Shown here: positions 1 through 6,333 of the stretch, one piece after another | Numbering within the stretch: the stretch's first letter is position 1 | How the letters are laid out: each line of letters starts with the position of its first letter | From: UM-FILTER-36-13 sp964394835 | GTDB taxonomy: Bacteria > Patescibacteriota > Patescibacteriia > UBA1558 > GWA2-36-10 | Assembly: GCA_964394835.1 (NCBI GenBank) | Contig: CAYMZA010000013.1 | Span: 1-14,134, forward strand | DNA: 14,134 bases | Direction of reading: 5' to 3' | Translations under genes and position numbers: made by a program | Notes under the pieces: model-generated | The model's database searches: none | What the model was told of the DNA's origin: nothing | The model's input: the letters and a program-made list of their open reading frames with translations, nothing else

Positions 1-63
1 AAAAGATTTTCTAAAAAAGATTGGCTCGAACCGAATTTTGCGGGAACGGGAATTGTTTTTTAA

Positions 64-145
64 GCCACGCGGAGCGTGGCAAATCCTTTCAAAATCAGCT
101 CTTAGCGCCCGCAGGGCGCGTGCCGAGGCGCTTTGCGCCGAGGCA
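64..145. repeat. Cluster of three GC-rich tri-loop hairpins
   Basis: Three perfect short inverted repeats stand in a row: a 7-bp stem at 64-70/74-80 (loop GGA), a 6-bp stem at 105-110/114-119 (loop GCA), and a 5-bp stem at 127-131/135-139 (loop TTT). The third is enclosed by a further 4-bp helix, 121-124/142-145; the two helices are separated by GA opposite GA when read on the plus strand. The block 101-160 has 41 G/C in 60 bases, in sharp contrast to the AT-rich genes. None is followed by a T run, so they do not look like ordinary terminators. They lie downstream of tRNA-Asn. They could be REP-like palindromes, RNA processing elements, or the remnant of an imported element. The rest of 1-166 shows no supportable gene. 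Confidence 0.6.
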
Positions 146-166
146 ACAAACGCCGAACATACAATT

Positions 167-241
167 TGGCTCCGGGGGCAGGACTCGAACCTGCGATATC
201 CACGTTAACAGCGTGGCGTTGTACCACTCAACTACCCCGGA
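167..241 (-). tRNA. tRNA-Asn (GUU)
   Basis: Read on the minus strand, this folds into a full cloverleaf. The acceptor stem is TCCGGGG (241-235) paired with CCCCGGA (177-171), followed by discriminator G and an encoded CCA (169-167). The D stem is GTTG/CAAC, the anticodon stem CCACG/CGTGG has loop CTGTTAA, and the T stem GCAGG/CCTGC has loop TTCGAGT. Anticodon GTT reads AAC and AAT. Discriminator G is usual for bacterial tRNA-Asn. It lies 5 nt after the U run of a terminator-like hairpin, about 110 nt downstream of a near-consensus promoter. Confidence 0.97.
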
Positions 242-246
242 ATATT

Positions 247-272
247 AAAAAAACCGGCTTCACAGACCGGCT
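247..272 (-). terminator. Terminator-like hairpin just upstream of tRNA-Asn
   Basis: On the minus strand, AGCCGGT (272-266) pairs with GCCGGTT (258-252): four G-C pairs, two A-U/G-U closing pairs and an inner U-G wobble, around loop CTGTGAA. A run of seven T (253-247) begins in the stem. The hairpin is modest in stability. It lies between the promoter at 361-388 and tRNA-Asn, so any tRNA transcript from that promoter must read through it. It could also simply end the hydrogenase operon. Confidence 0.6.
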
Positions 273-305
273 ATACATTTATGAAATATAAAAAGATACC
301 GGCCA

Positions 306-353
306 TTAAAATCGGTTATTATTATTCCAATTATGTAATCTTGCATATTTCAT
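306..353 (-). CDS. Putative Asn-rich leader peptide, 15 codons
   Basis: On the minus strand ATG (353-351) opens MKYARLHNWNNNNRF followed by TAA (308-306). Five of the 15 codons are Asn (AAT at four places, AAC at one), four of them consecutive. The ATG lies 7 nt after a TATAAT box, so the mRNA would be leaderless or nearly so, the same geometry proposed for the ATPase and argS genes in this window. There is no Shine-Dalgarno sequence. The ORF ends just before the first of three pairing segments and upstream of a terminator and tRNA-Asn, the expected place for a regulatory leader peptide. AAT codons are common by chance in AT-rich DNA, so whether it is translated is uncertain. Confidence 0.45.
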   Translation of the reverse strand: MKYARLHNWNNNNRF

Positions 354-360
354 ATATACT

Positions 361-388
361 ATTATATCATAAATACTATATTTGTCAA
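361..388 (-). promoter_or_regulatory. Near-consensus sigma70 promoter of the tRNA-Asn leader
   Basis: On the minus strand a perfect TTGACA (388-383) and a perfect TATAAT (366-361) are separated by 16 nt, and TGA before the -10 box supplies an extended -10 element. Transcription should start near 353, on the ATG of the small leader ORF. The next downstream genes are the leader and tRNA-Asn. The -35 box overlaps a 27-bp palindrome and lies just past the stop codon of the last hydrogenase-operon gene. Confidence 0.8.
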
Positions 389-398
389 ATATAGTATT
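372..398. repeat. 27-bp perfect palindrome at operon end
   Basis: AATACTATATTTG (372-384) and its exact complement (386-398) flank a single central base, giving 13-bp arms. It overlaps the TAA stop of the membrane-protein gene on one side and contains the -35 hexamer of the tRNA-Asn leader promoter on the other. As RNA it can form a 12-bp A/U hairpin with loop GAC, but no U run follows it, so it is a poor intrinsic terminator. It could be an operator for the leader promoter or a 3'-end stabiliser for the operon mRNA. Confidence 0.7.
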
Positions 399-909
399 AA
401 ATCTTCTTAATAAACTTCAAAAAAGCATAAGCAATAATACCACCAAGTAAAGCATTAACCAACTGTGGCCAAGACATCATATGTAAAATATTAGAAGCTA
501 TTTTTGCTGATAAAAATCTATCGACTATAACTAAACTAGTGGCAAAGATAAATATAAATTTAAGGAGACTAGCACTAATAATACCAATCCAATAGTTCTT
601 ATCTTTAACATAATTAAAAATACTTACTAAAATTATATTACCTACTATAATAAAAGGAATTATAGGAGCTAAAACAAATGGTAGCAATCCTGTTGATAAA
701 GCAATAATACTTGGTAAAGCACAAATTATCAAAGCATGTCGTATACCTAAAAATATTACTGCCATAAATAATAAAGCATTAACTATTAGCCCAGCTATTA
801 CTTGCATAGGAAATAAGGGCGCAATACTTGCTAAACCAATAAAAATTGCAGTTTGCGTATATACATTAGCCCAAACCTTTTGCATAACTATAGTTCTAGT
901 ATGTTCCAT
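397..909 (-). CDS. Small polytopic membrane protein of hydrogenase operon (ECF S-component-like)
   Basis: This 170-residue protein is almost entirely hydrophobic, with about six membrane segments (roughly 18-34, 36-56, 58-75, 78-98, 106-128 and 147-167). Short polar turns separate them, and the tail FLKFIKKI is basic, probably cytoplasmic. The C-terminal pattern PQLVNALLGGIIAYAFLKF resembles the last helix of substrate-binding S components of energy-coupling-factor transporters; that resemblance is from memory, not from a search. No ATPase or T component of such a transporter is in the window. The gene begins 4 nt after the hydA stop without a ribosome site, so it is surely co-transcribed and probably translated by coupling. 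A role linked to the hydrogenase, such as a membrane anchor or uptake of a cofactor or metal, is inference from position. A 27-bp palindrome overlaps its stop codon. Confidence 0.75.
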   Translation of the reverse strand: MEHTRTIVMQKVWANVYTQTAIFIGLASIAPLFPMQVIAGLIVNALLFMAVIFLGIRHALIICALPSIIALSTGLLPFVLAPIIPFIIVGNIILVSIFNYVKDKNYWIGIISASLLKFIFIFATSLVIVDRFLSAKIASNILHMMSWPQLVNALLGGIIAYAFLKFIKKI

Positions 910-913
910 ACGA

Positions 914-2632
914 TTAAAATTTAAAATCTACTTCTTTTTTCTTTTTCTTAAAACTTGTAAAGTTTATTTTTTTATACTTATCTTTATCAATAAAATATTC
1001 TTTGTATATCTTTTTAACTATAGGATTTTCATCAGCAGTCCTTATTTTCTTTTTTGTATCAATACTATATAAACTCTTAGCTCTTTTTAATCTAATTTCA
1101 CTATTAGTTGGCACTGGTTGACCACCTCCCCCAATACAACCTCCAGGACAAGCCATAACTTCAATATAGTCATAAGCATTAGGATCTTCTTTTAATTCTT
1201 CTAAAACCTTACAAGCATTACCTAATCCATTAACAACACCTACTTTAACATTTTTCTTTTTTATCTTTATACTAGCTTTTTTAACATCATTCATTCCCCT
1301 AACTTTAGTTAAATTTATATTCTTCAATTTCTTACCTGTCATTTTCTTATATGCTGTACGTAAAGCAGACTCCATAACACCACCAGAGGCTCCATATATT
1401 ACCCCAGCGCCAGTAGGTTCACATAATGCATTATCTGGTTGTTCTGGCTTTATATTCTTAAAATCAACATTATTCTTTTTCAAAAGAAAAGCTAATTCTC
1501 TAGTAGTTAAAACATGATCTATAACTTGTACACCATCTATTCTTAATTCTGGTCTTTTAACTTCATATTTTTTAGATGTACATGGCATTATAGATACAAT
1601 GACTATAGCCTTAGGGTCTACTTTCATTTGTTCTGCCCAATATGTTTTAATCAAACCTGCTGAAATTAAATGTGGAGAACGAACTGTAGTTAAATTAGGA
1701 ATCAAATCTGGACGATAGAATTCTATATACTTAACCCAGGCAGGACAACAAGAAGTAAACATTGGCAAATGTTTACCAGTTTCTAATCTTTCAGCTAATT
1801 CTTCAGCTTCAACTACTGTAGTAAAATCTGCACCAACAGCTACGTCAAAGACCTTGTCAAAACCTAAAGCCCTTAAACCTGTTACTAACTTACCAGTAAC
1901 AACTGAACCATGTGGCATATCAAATTCTTCACCTAGACTTGCTCTAATAGAAGGAGCAAATTGAACAACAACTATTTTACTTTTATCTGCTAAGGGTTTA
2001 GAAATATCTTCAAACTCTCCTGCTGCCTCAAAAGCACCAACAGGACAATGAACAACACATTGACCACAATATACACAATCTTTTTTCTTATCTTGAGAAG
2101 TAATAACTTGATTAAATGTCTTTATTTCTTTTTTATCTAAAAAACAAACCCCTTGTCTTTTACAAATAGTTGTACAATTACCACAATCTATACATTTAGA
2201 GCTATCAAATTCTAAAGAAGAGTTGAATTTATAGTTTTTCCAACCCTTCTTACGATCAATAAATCTAGTTATATTTACATTATATTCTTTACCTAATTTC
2301 TTTAATTTACAATTATATTGCCAAATACAATCACTACACTCTTCACAGTGTTCAGAAAATATTAATTCTAAGTTTATCTTTCTTGCTTTTTTAATTTTAG
2401 GAGAAGAAGTTTTAATCTCCATACCATCAACTACTTTAACAGAACAAGCTGTTTGTAAATTACCAACACCTTTAATATCTATTAAGCATAGTCTGCAACT
2501 AGACTCTGGTTTAATATCAGGATGATGACAAAGAGTAGGGATATCAATATTATTATCTTTAGCTATTTCTAGAATAGTTTTATTAGAGTCTGTTTTTATC
2601 TTTTTCTTATCTATTATTATATTTATTTTCAT
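914..2632 (-). CDS. hydA: [FeFe] hydrogenase catalytic subunit, group A
   Basis: This 572-residue enzyme catalyses reversible proton reduction to H2 at the H-cluster. Domains in order: an N-terminal [2Fe-2S] ferredoxin (C35, C46, C49, C63); a His-Cys [4Fe-4S] site (H95, C99, C102, C108); two [4Fe-4S] ferredoxin motifs (C147, C150, C153, C157 and C186, C189, C192, C196); then the H-cluster domain. L1 is TSCCPAW (C295, C296), L2 MPCTSKK (C351), and L3 MACPGGCIGGGGQP (C495, C499). The cluster ligands are C296, C351, C495 and C499; C295 is at the known proton-transfer cysteine. The small-subunit domain follows (about 513-547), with a lysine-rich tail. Two Cys in L1 argue for a catalytic rather than a sensory enzyme. 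There is no signal peptide, so it is cytoplasmic. It starts 2 nt after the hydB stop without an SD. The maturases HydE, HydF and HydG are not in the window. Confidence 0.96.
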   Translation of the reverse strand: MKINIIIDKKKIKTDSNKTILEIAKDNNIDIPTLCHHPDIKPESSCRLCLIDIKGVGNLQTACSVKVVDGMEIKTSSPKIKKARKINLELIFSEHCEECSDCIWQYNCKLKKLGKEYNVNITRFIDRKKGWKNYKFNSSLEFDSSKCIDCGNCTTICKRQGVCFLDKKEIKTFNQVITSQDKKKDCVYCGQCVVHCPVGAFEAAGEFEDISKPLADKSKIVVVQFAPSIRASLGEEFDMPHGSVVTGKLVTGLRALGFDKVFDVAVGADFTTVVEAEELAERLETGKHLPMFTSCCPAWVKYIEFYRPDLIPNLTTVRSPHLISAGLIKTYWAEQMKVDPKAIVIVSIMPCTSKKYEVKRPELRIDGVQVIDHVLTTRELAFLLKKNNVDFKNIKPEQPDNALCEPTGAGVIYGASGGVMESALRTAYKKMTGKKLKNINLTKVRGMNDVKKASIKIKKKNVKVGVVNGLGNACKVLEELKEDPNAYDYIEVMACPGGCIGGGGQPVPTNSEIRLKRAKSLYSIDTKKKIRTADENPIVKKIYKEYFIDKDKYKKINFTSFKKKKKEVDFKF

Positions 2633-2634
2633 AA

Positions 2635-3609
2635 TTACAATACTTTATTTATTAAACTCTTAAACGGTACTACAATCATTCTACCTAAAGCACAAAAACT
2701 TGTTTGATCCATAACTAAGAATAGATCATCTAAGGTTTTTTTATCTAATTTATCTTTCTTTAACATTTCATAAATACGATATACACCTTCTCTACAAGGA
2801 ACACATTTATCACAATTCTCTTCTAAAAAGAATTCAGCCCACCTTTTCATTAAATGATATGGATTAGTTTTCTTAGAATCAAAAATAACTATAGCTCCAC
2901 TACCACCTACTTTTTTATTAATTTCTTTAGAAAGTATAATTTCACCACTAACTCCTCCACCTATTTGTAAAAAGAAATCATTTTTAGGGTAATTATTAGT
3001 TTTTTCAAGAATTGATTTTATAGTAGAATTAATTGGAAATTCATATACTCCAGGATTTTTAATATGCCCTGATAATGTATAGAATCTAGTATTATTATAT
3101 TCTCCGTCATTAATCTTGGCTACCATGTAAAATGTTTCCAGATTATTAATCAAAGTAGGGCAATTATTAATACCAGATTGACCAGGGTATGGAGGCTTTT
3201 GCCTTGGTTTGCCCTTTTTACCTTCTATTTCTTCACATATAGAAGTTTCTTCTCCAGATAAATAACCACCTTTTTCTTTAAAAATGGTTATTGGTAAATC
3301 TTTAATTAATTTCTTTAATTTTTTATGATATAGAGTATAGTAATCTTTATTTAAATATATATATGCTTCAGAATTATCTATAGTTTCAAGAGCAATTTTA
3401 ATACCTTTTATAACTATATCTGGATAATTCTTTAAAATGTAACCATCTTTAAAAACTCCTGGTTCTCCTTCAGAGCAATTACAAACAATATACTTCTTTT
3501 TAGCTGATATTTTTTTGACAAACTCCCATTTCTTGCTAGTAGGAAAAGAAGCTCCGCCCCTACCAAGAAGTTTAGCTTTTTCTAACTTTTTTATAATTCC
3601 AATACTCAT
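2635..3609 (-). CDS. hydB: NuoF/HydB-like FMN and NAD(P)H-binding hydrogenase subunit
   Basis: This 324-residue flavoprotein is of the complex I 51-kDa (NuoF) family and should pass electrons between NAD(P)H, FMN and HydA. The FMN/nucleotide motifs are GRGGASFPTSKKW (16-28), NCSEGEPGVFKD (44-55) and GGYLSGEETSICEEIEG (114-130), followed by KPPYPGQSG (138-146). The C-terminal [4Fe-4S] site has C266, C269 and C272 in CDKCVPCREG, plus C306 in SFCALGR. It is short: it lacks both the N-terminal thioredoxin-like [2Fe-2S] domain and the C-terminal ferredoxins of large HydB proteins, and no separate NuoE/HydC gene is adjacent. In the second motif the usual Asp of NADExEPG is Ser46. Its ATG overlaps the ATPase stop as ATGA, and hydA follows after 2 nt. 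Whether it uses NADH or NADPH cannot be told. Confidence 0.92.
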   Translation of the reverse strand: MSIGIIKKLEKAKLLGRGGASFPTSKKWEFVKKISAKKKYIVCNCSEGEPGVFKDGYILKNYPDIVIKGIKIALETIDNSEAYIYLNKDYYTLYHKKLKKLIKDLPITIFKEKGGYLSGEETSICEEIEGKKGKPRQKPPYPGQSGINNCPTLINNLETFYMVAKINDGEYNNTRFYTLSGHIKNPGVYEFPINSTIKSILEKTNNYPKNDFFLQIGGGVSGEIILSKEINKKVGGSGAIVIFDSKKTNPYHLMKRWAEFFLEENCDKCVPCREGVYRIYEMLKKDKLDKKTLDDLFLVMDQTSFCALGRMIVVPFKSLINKVL

Positions 3610-6275
3610 ATATATTTTTTATTACGATGATGTATAAATATACTTTTAATCACTTCTATTAACACAAATACTACTAACATTACTAATATCATTACTTTCC
3701 ACTCAGACCAATGCAATGGAACAGTTCTTAACATTCTATTTAAAAAAGGAATGTATATAGCTGAAAGTTGAATTAAAAGACCAAGAATAACAGCAAAATT
3801 TAAATACTTATTTCTAAAAGGTTTAGATTTAAATATATTCTTATCTAGAGACTTAATACTAAATACATAGAATAATGTATCAATACCCAATGTAGTAAAT
3901 GTAACTGTTCTAGCTAACACTATATCTCCAGTTTCTTTCCAGAAATAATAAAATAATCCTAAACTAGTAATACTTGTAACTAAAGATATAATAACAACCA
4001 AAACTTTTCCTTCAAAATTAAATATAGATTTTATCTTATCTACTTTCTTTTTCATTATATCATCCTCTTCAGGTTCCATGGTTAATGCTAAAGCTGGAAA
4101 ACCATCGCTAACTAAATTAATCCAAAGAATCTGAGCAGTAACTAATGGTAGTGGCATGCCAATTATCATACTTCCAATTATTATTATAATCTCTGAAAAA
4201 CTATCAGATAATAAATAAAGTATAACTTTTTTAATATTAGCAAAAATTACTCTACCCTGACGTATTGCCATGACAATAGTCTTGAAATTATTATCCAATA
4301 AAACTAAATCCGCTGTTTCTTTAGCTACATCTGACCCGCTACTAACAGCTACACCAATATCTGCAGCTTTTAAAGCAGGAGCATCATTAACCCCATCACC
4401 TGTCATAGATACAATTTCACCTTGATCTTGCCATGCTTTTATAATCCTCAACTTATCAGCAGGACTTACTCTAGCGTATATTTTAATACTTCTGACTCTT
4501 TCCTCTAACTCTTTATCACTCATCTTTAATAATTCATCTCCAGTAACTATTTCTTTATTATTTGCAGATAATCCAAGATCTTTAGCTATTTTCTGAGCTG
4601 TAAATTTATTATCTCCTGTTATAATAACAGTAGTAATACCTGCTTTAAATGTTTCGTGTAATGTATCTATAGTTTCTGGCCTCAAAGGATCAGATAACCC
4701 CCATACACCTACAAATATAAAATCTTCTGGATCCTCTCTATAACTACCAATGTCTTTAGTTTTCTTTGGTATTAACTTGTAACTACCAGCCAATACCCTT
4801 AAACCTTCCTTACTTAGTCTTTCCCATTGATTTCTAAAGTAATTAATCTTAATTTTATTTAATTTAATATCTTTAGAATCTTGTAAATACTTAGAAGAAA
4901 AATAAATAACTTTTTCAGGAGCTCCTTTTAAAAATATAATATCATGAGTACTATTATATTTATGACGACTAACCATGTACTTTCTCTGAGAATCAAATGG
5001 TATTTCATCTTTTCTCTCTAAATTCTTATTTTCTTCACTAATACTTAAACCAGAAGTACCAAATAGTAGTAAAGCTTTCTCTGTAGGACTACCAATTATT
5101 CTCCACTCATCTTTATTATCTTTAATATTTTCAACAACAGCATCATTACATAATAATGATACTTGCAATAGTTTTTTTAACTCTTTATCTATTTTAATAT
5201 CCTTAAAAGACTGACCACTTAAATCTACTTGTTGACTAGCAGAAACAACCTGAGTAACCCTCATCTCACCCTCTGTTAATGTTCCTGTCTTGTCAGTACA
5301 AATAACAGTAGTAGATCCTAATGTTTCAGCAGATATTAATCTACGAACTAATCCATTACTCTTTAATATTCTCTGCATTCCAACAGTTAATATCATGGTC
5401 ATACTTATTACTAAACCTTCAGGAATAGCAGACACAGCTACAGCAACTGATATTATAAACATCTCTGACCATTCATGACCCTTCAAAACACCTATAATAA
5501 AAAGAATTAAAGATACTACTAATATAATTTTAGTGATATTTTTAGCAAAATCATCTAATTTTTTTTGTAACGGAGTCTTATCTTCTTTGGTTTCTTTTAA
5601 CATAACAGTAATCTTACCCATCTCTGTCTCATAACCAGTAGCAACTACTATGGCTTGTCCTCTACCTTCAACAACCAAGGTACCCATAAATACCATATTA
5701 TTTCTTTCAGCCAATACCGTGCCAACATCTATTACTTCTAATTCTTTTTTAATAGGCCATGACTCCCCTGTTAAACTAGCTTCATTAATTTCTAATGCAT
5801 TAATTGATAATATTCTAGCATCAGCTGGTATTCTATCACCTGATTCTAATACTATAATATCTCCGGGAACTAAATACTTAGATTCTATTTTCATTTCTTG
5901 ATTATCACGAATAACCAAAGTTTCTTTTTTTACAACTTTATTTAACTTTTCTAAAGATTTATTTGCTTTAAACTCTTGTATAAATCCAACAACAACATTA
6001 AGTAATACAGCCGCAAATATTACATAAGCATCTACATACTCTTTAAAGAAAATGGAAATCAATCCAGCAATTAAAAGAATGTATATCAAAGCACTTTTAA
6101 ACTGAGATAGTATTAAACGAGAAATAGAAAACTTATCAGCTTTAGCTAATATATTAAATCCATATTTATCTTGGTTTTTCTCAACTTGATCAAAACTTAA
6201 ACCTTTTTTAGAAGTATTTAATTTTTTTAATACCTTAGGTATGCTTAATGTATGCCAATTAATATTTTTATACAT
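3606..6275 (-). CDS. P2-type cation-transporting ATPase, probably Ca2+
   Basis: This 889-residue membrane pump of the SERCA/PMCA-like P2 family has a cation-ATPase N-terminal domain (about 1-50), the actuator motif TGES (169-172), PEGL in membrane helix 4 (285-288), phosphorylation site DKTGTLT with Asp328, nucleotide-binding KGAPE (450-454), DPLRPE (529-534) and TGDGVNDAP (625-633). About ten membrane segments are arranged in the usual 2+2+6 pattern. Of the SERCA Ca2+ ligands, the helix 4 Glu (E286), helix 5 Glu (E695) and helix 6 Asn/Asp (N720, D724) are present, while the helix 5 Asn position appears to be Ser. This favours Ca2+, but Na+ or another cation is not excluded. It is the first gene of the hydrogenase operon, and its TGA overlaps the hydB ATG. 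An extended -10 box ends 6 nt before the ATG, so the mRNA is probably leaderless. Confidence 0.93.
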   Translation of the reverse strand: MYKNINWHTLSIPKVLKKLNTSKKGLSFDQVEKNQDKYGFNILAKADKFSISRLILSQFKSALIYILLIAGLISIFFKEYVDAYVIFAAVLLNVVVGFIQEFKANKSLEKLNKVVKKETLVIRDNQEMKIESKYLVPGDIIVLESGDRIPADARILSINALEINEASLTGESWPIKKELEVIDVGTVLAERNNMVFMGTLVVEGRGQAIVVATGYETEMGKITVMLKETKEDKTPLQKKLDDFAKNITKIILVVSLILFIIGVLKGHEWSEMFIISVAVAVSAIPEGLVISMTMILTVGMQRILKSNGLVRRLISAETLGSTTVICTDKTGTLTEGEMRVTQVVSASQQVDLSGQSFKDIKIDKELKKLLQVSLLCNDAVVENIKDNKDEWRIIGSPTEKALLLFGTSGLSISEENKNLERKDEIPFDSQRKYMVSRHKYNSTHDIIFLKGAPEKVIYFSSKYLQDSKDIKLNKIKINYFRNQWERLSKEGLRVLAGSYKLIPKKTKDIGSYREDPEDFIFVGVWGLSDPLRPETIDTLHETFKAGITTVIITGDNKFTAQKIAKDLGLSANNKEIVTGDELLKMSDKELEERVRSIKIYARVSPADKLRIIKAWQDQGEIVSMTGDGVNDAPALKAADIGVAVSSGSDVAKETADLVLLDNNFKTIVMAIRQGRVIFANIKKVILYLLSDSFSEIIIIIGSMIIGMPLPLVTAQILWINLVSDGFPALALTMEPEEDDIMKKKVDKIKSIFNFEGKVLVVIISLVTSITSLGLFYYFWKETGDIVLARTVTFTTLGIDTLFYVFSIKSLDKNIFKSKPFRNKYLNFAVILGLLIQLSAIYIPFLNRMLRTVPLHWSEWKVMILVMLVVFVLIEVIKSIFIHHRNKKYI

Positions 6276-6281
6276 GTTAGT

Positions 6282-6290
6282 ATTATAACA
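6282..6290 (-). promoter_or_regulatory. Extended -10 promoter of the ATPase-hydrogenase operon
   Basis: On the minus strand TGTTATAAT (6290-6282) is a consensus extended -10 element. Only six bases separate it from the ATG at 6275, which places the transcription start on the initiation codon and predicts a leaderless mRNA. There is no good -35 hexamer at 17 nt, as is common for extended -10 promoters. Confidence 0.65.
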
Positions 6291-6298
6291 TAAAAAAC

Positions 6299-6327
6299 TT
6301 GAAAATATAAGTTAATTAAAGTAACAT
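6299..6327 (+). promoter_or_regulatory. Promoter of argS, predicted leaderless
   Basis: TTGAAA (6299-6304) and TAACAT (6322-6327) are separated by exactly 17 nt. Six bases lie between the -10 box and the ATG at 6334, so the start of transcription would coincide with the A of the ATG. The -10 matches consensus at four of six positions. It is back to back with the ATPase promoter. Confidence 0.55.
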
Positions 6328-6333
6328 ATAGTT

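Larger units (their letters stand above)
247..353 (-). promoter_or_regulatory. Candidate ribosome-mediated attenuator of tRNA-Asn
   Basis: The predicted transcript from about 353 carries a 15-codon ORF rich in Asn codons, then three copies of GCCGGU: segment 2 at 303-298, segment 3 at 271-266, segment 4 at 258-253. GCCGGU is self-complementary when G-U pairs are allowed, so any two copies can pair. Segments 3:4 form the terminator. Segments 2:3, extended by G304-C265, form a 7-bp alternative that would destroy it. Segment 1, ACCG at 316-313, lies inside the last Asn and Arg codons and can pair with CGGU of segment 2, but only over 4 bp. This is the 1:2, 2:3, 3:4 logic of classical amino-acid attenuators. 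A stall at Asn codons would mask segment 1, allow 2:3 and permit tRNA-Asn synthesis. The pairing is seen; the regulatory function is inferred. Confidence 0.45.

Noticed and set aside
21..248. A 75-codon ORF on the plus strand
   Set aside because: Its second half is the antisense of tRNA-Asn and its first half is the GC-rich hairpin block; this is a classic tRNA-antisense artefact.
247..353. A T-box riboswitch upstream of tRNA-Asn
   Set aside because: There is no T-box bulge sequence of the AGGGTGGNACCGCG type and no specifier loop architecture; the segments fit ribosome-mediated attenuation better.
914..2632. Sensory (group C/D type) [FeFe] hydrogenase
   Set aside because: The enzyme has the full TSCCPAW motif with two cysteines, a complete ferredoxin-type N-terminus, no PAS or phosphatase domain, and an adjacent HydB, all pointing to a catalytic group A enzyme.
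3606..3609. Possible recoding of TGA (Gracilibacteria or Mycoplasma code)
   Set aside because: TGA here is a clean stop in an ATGA overlap with hydB, and the other frames close normally with TAA.
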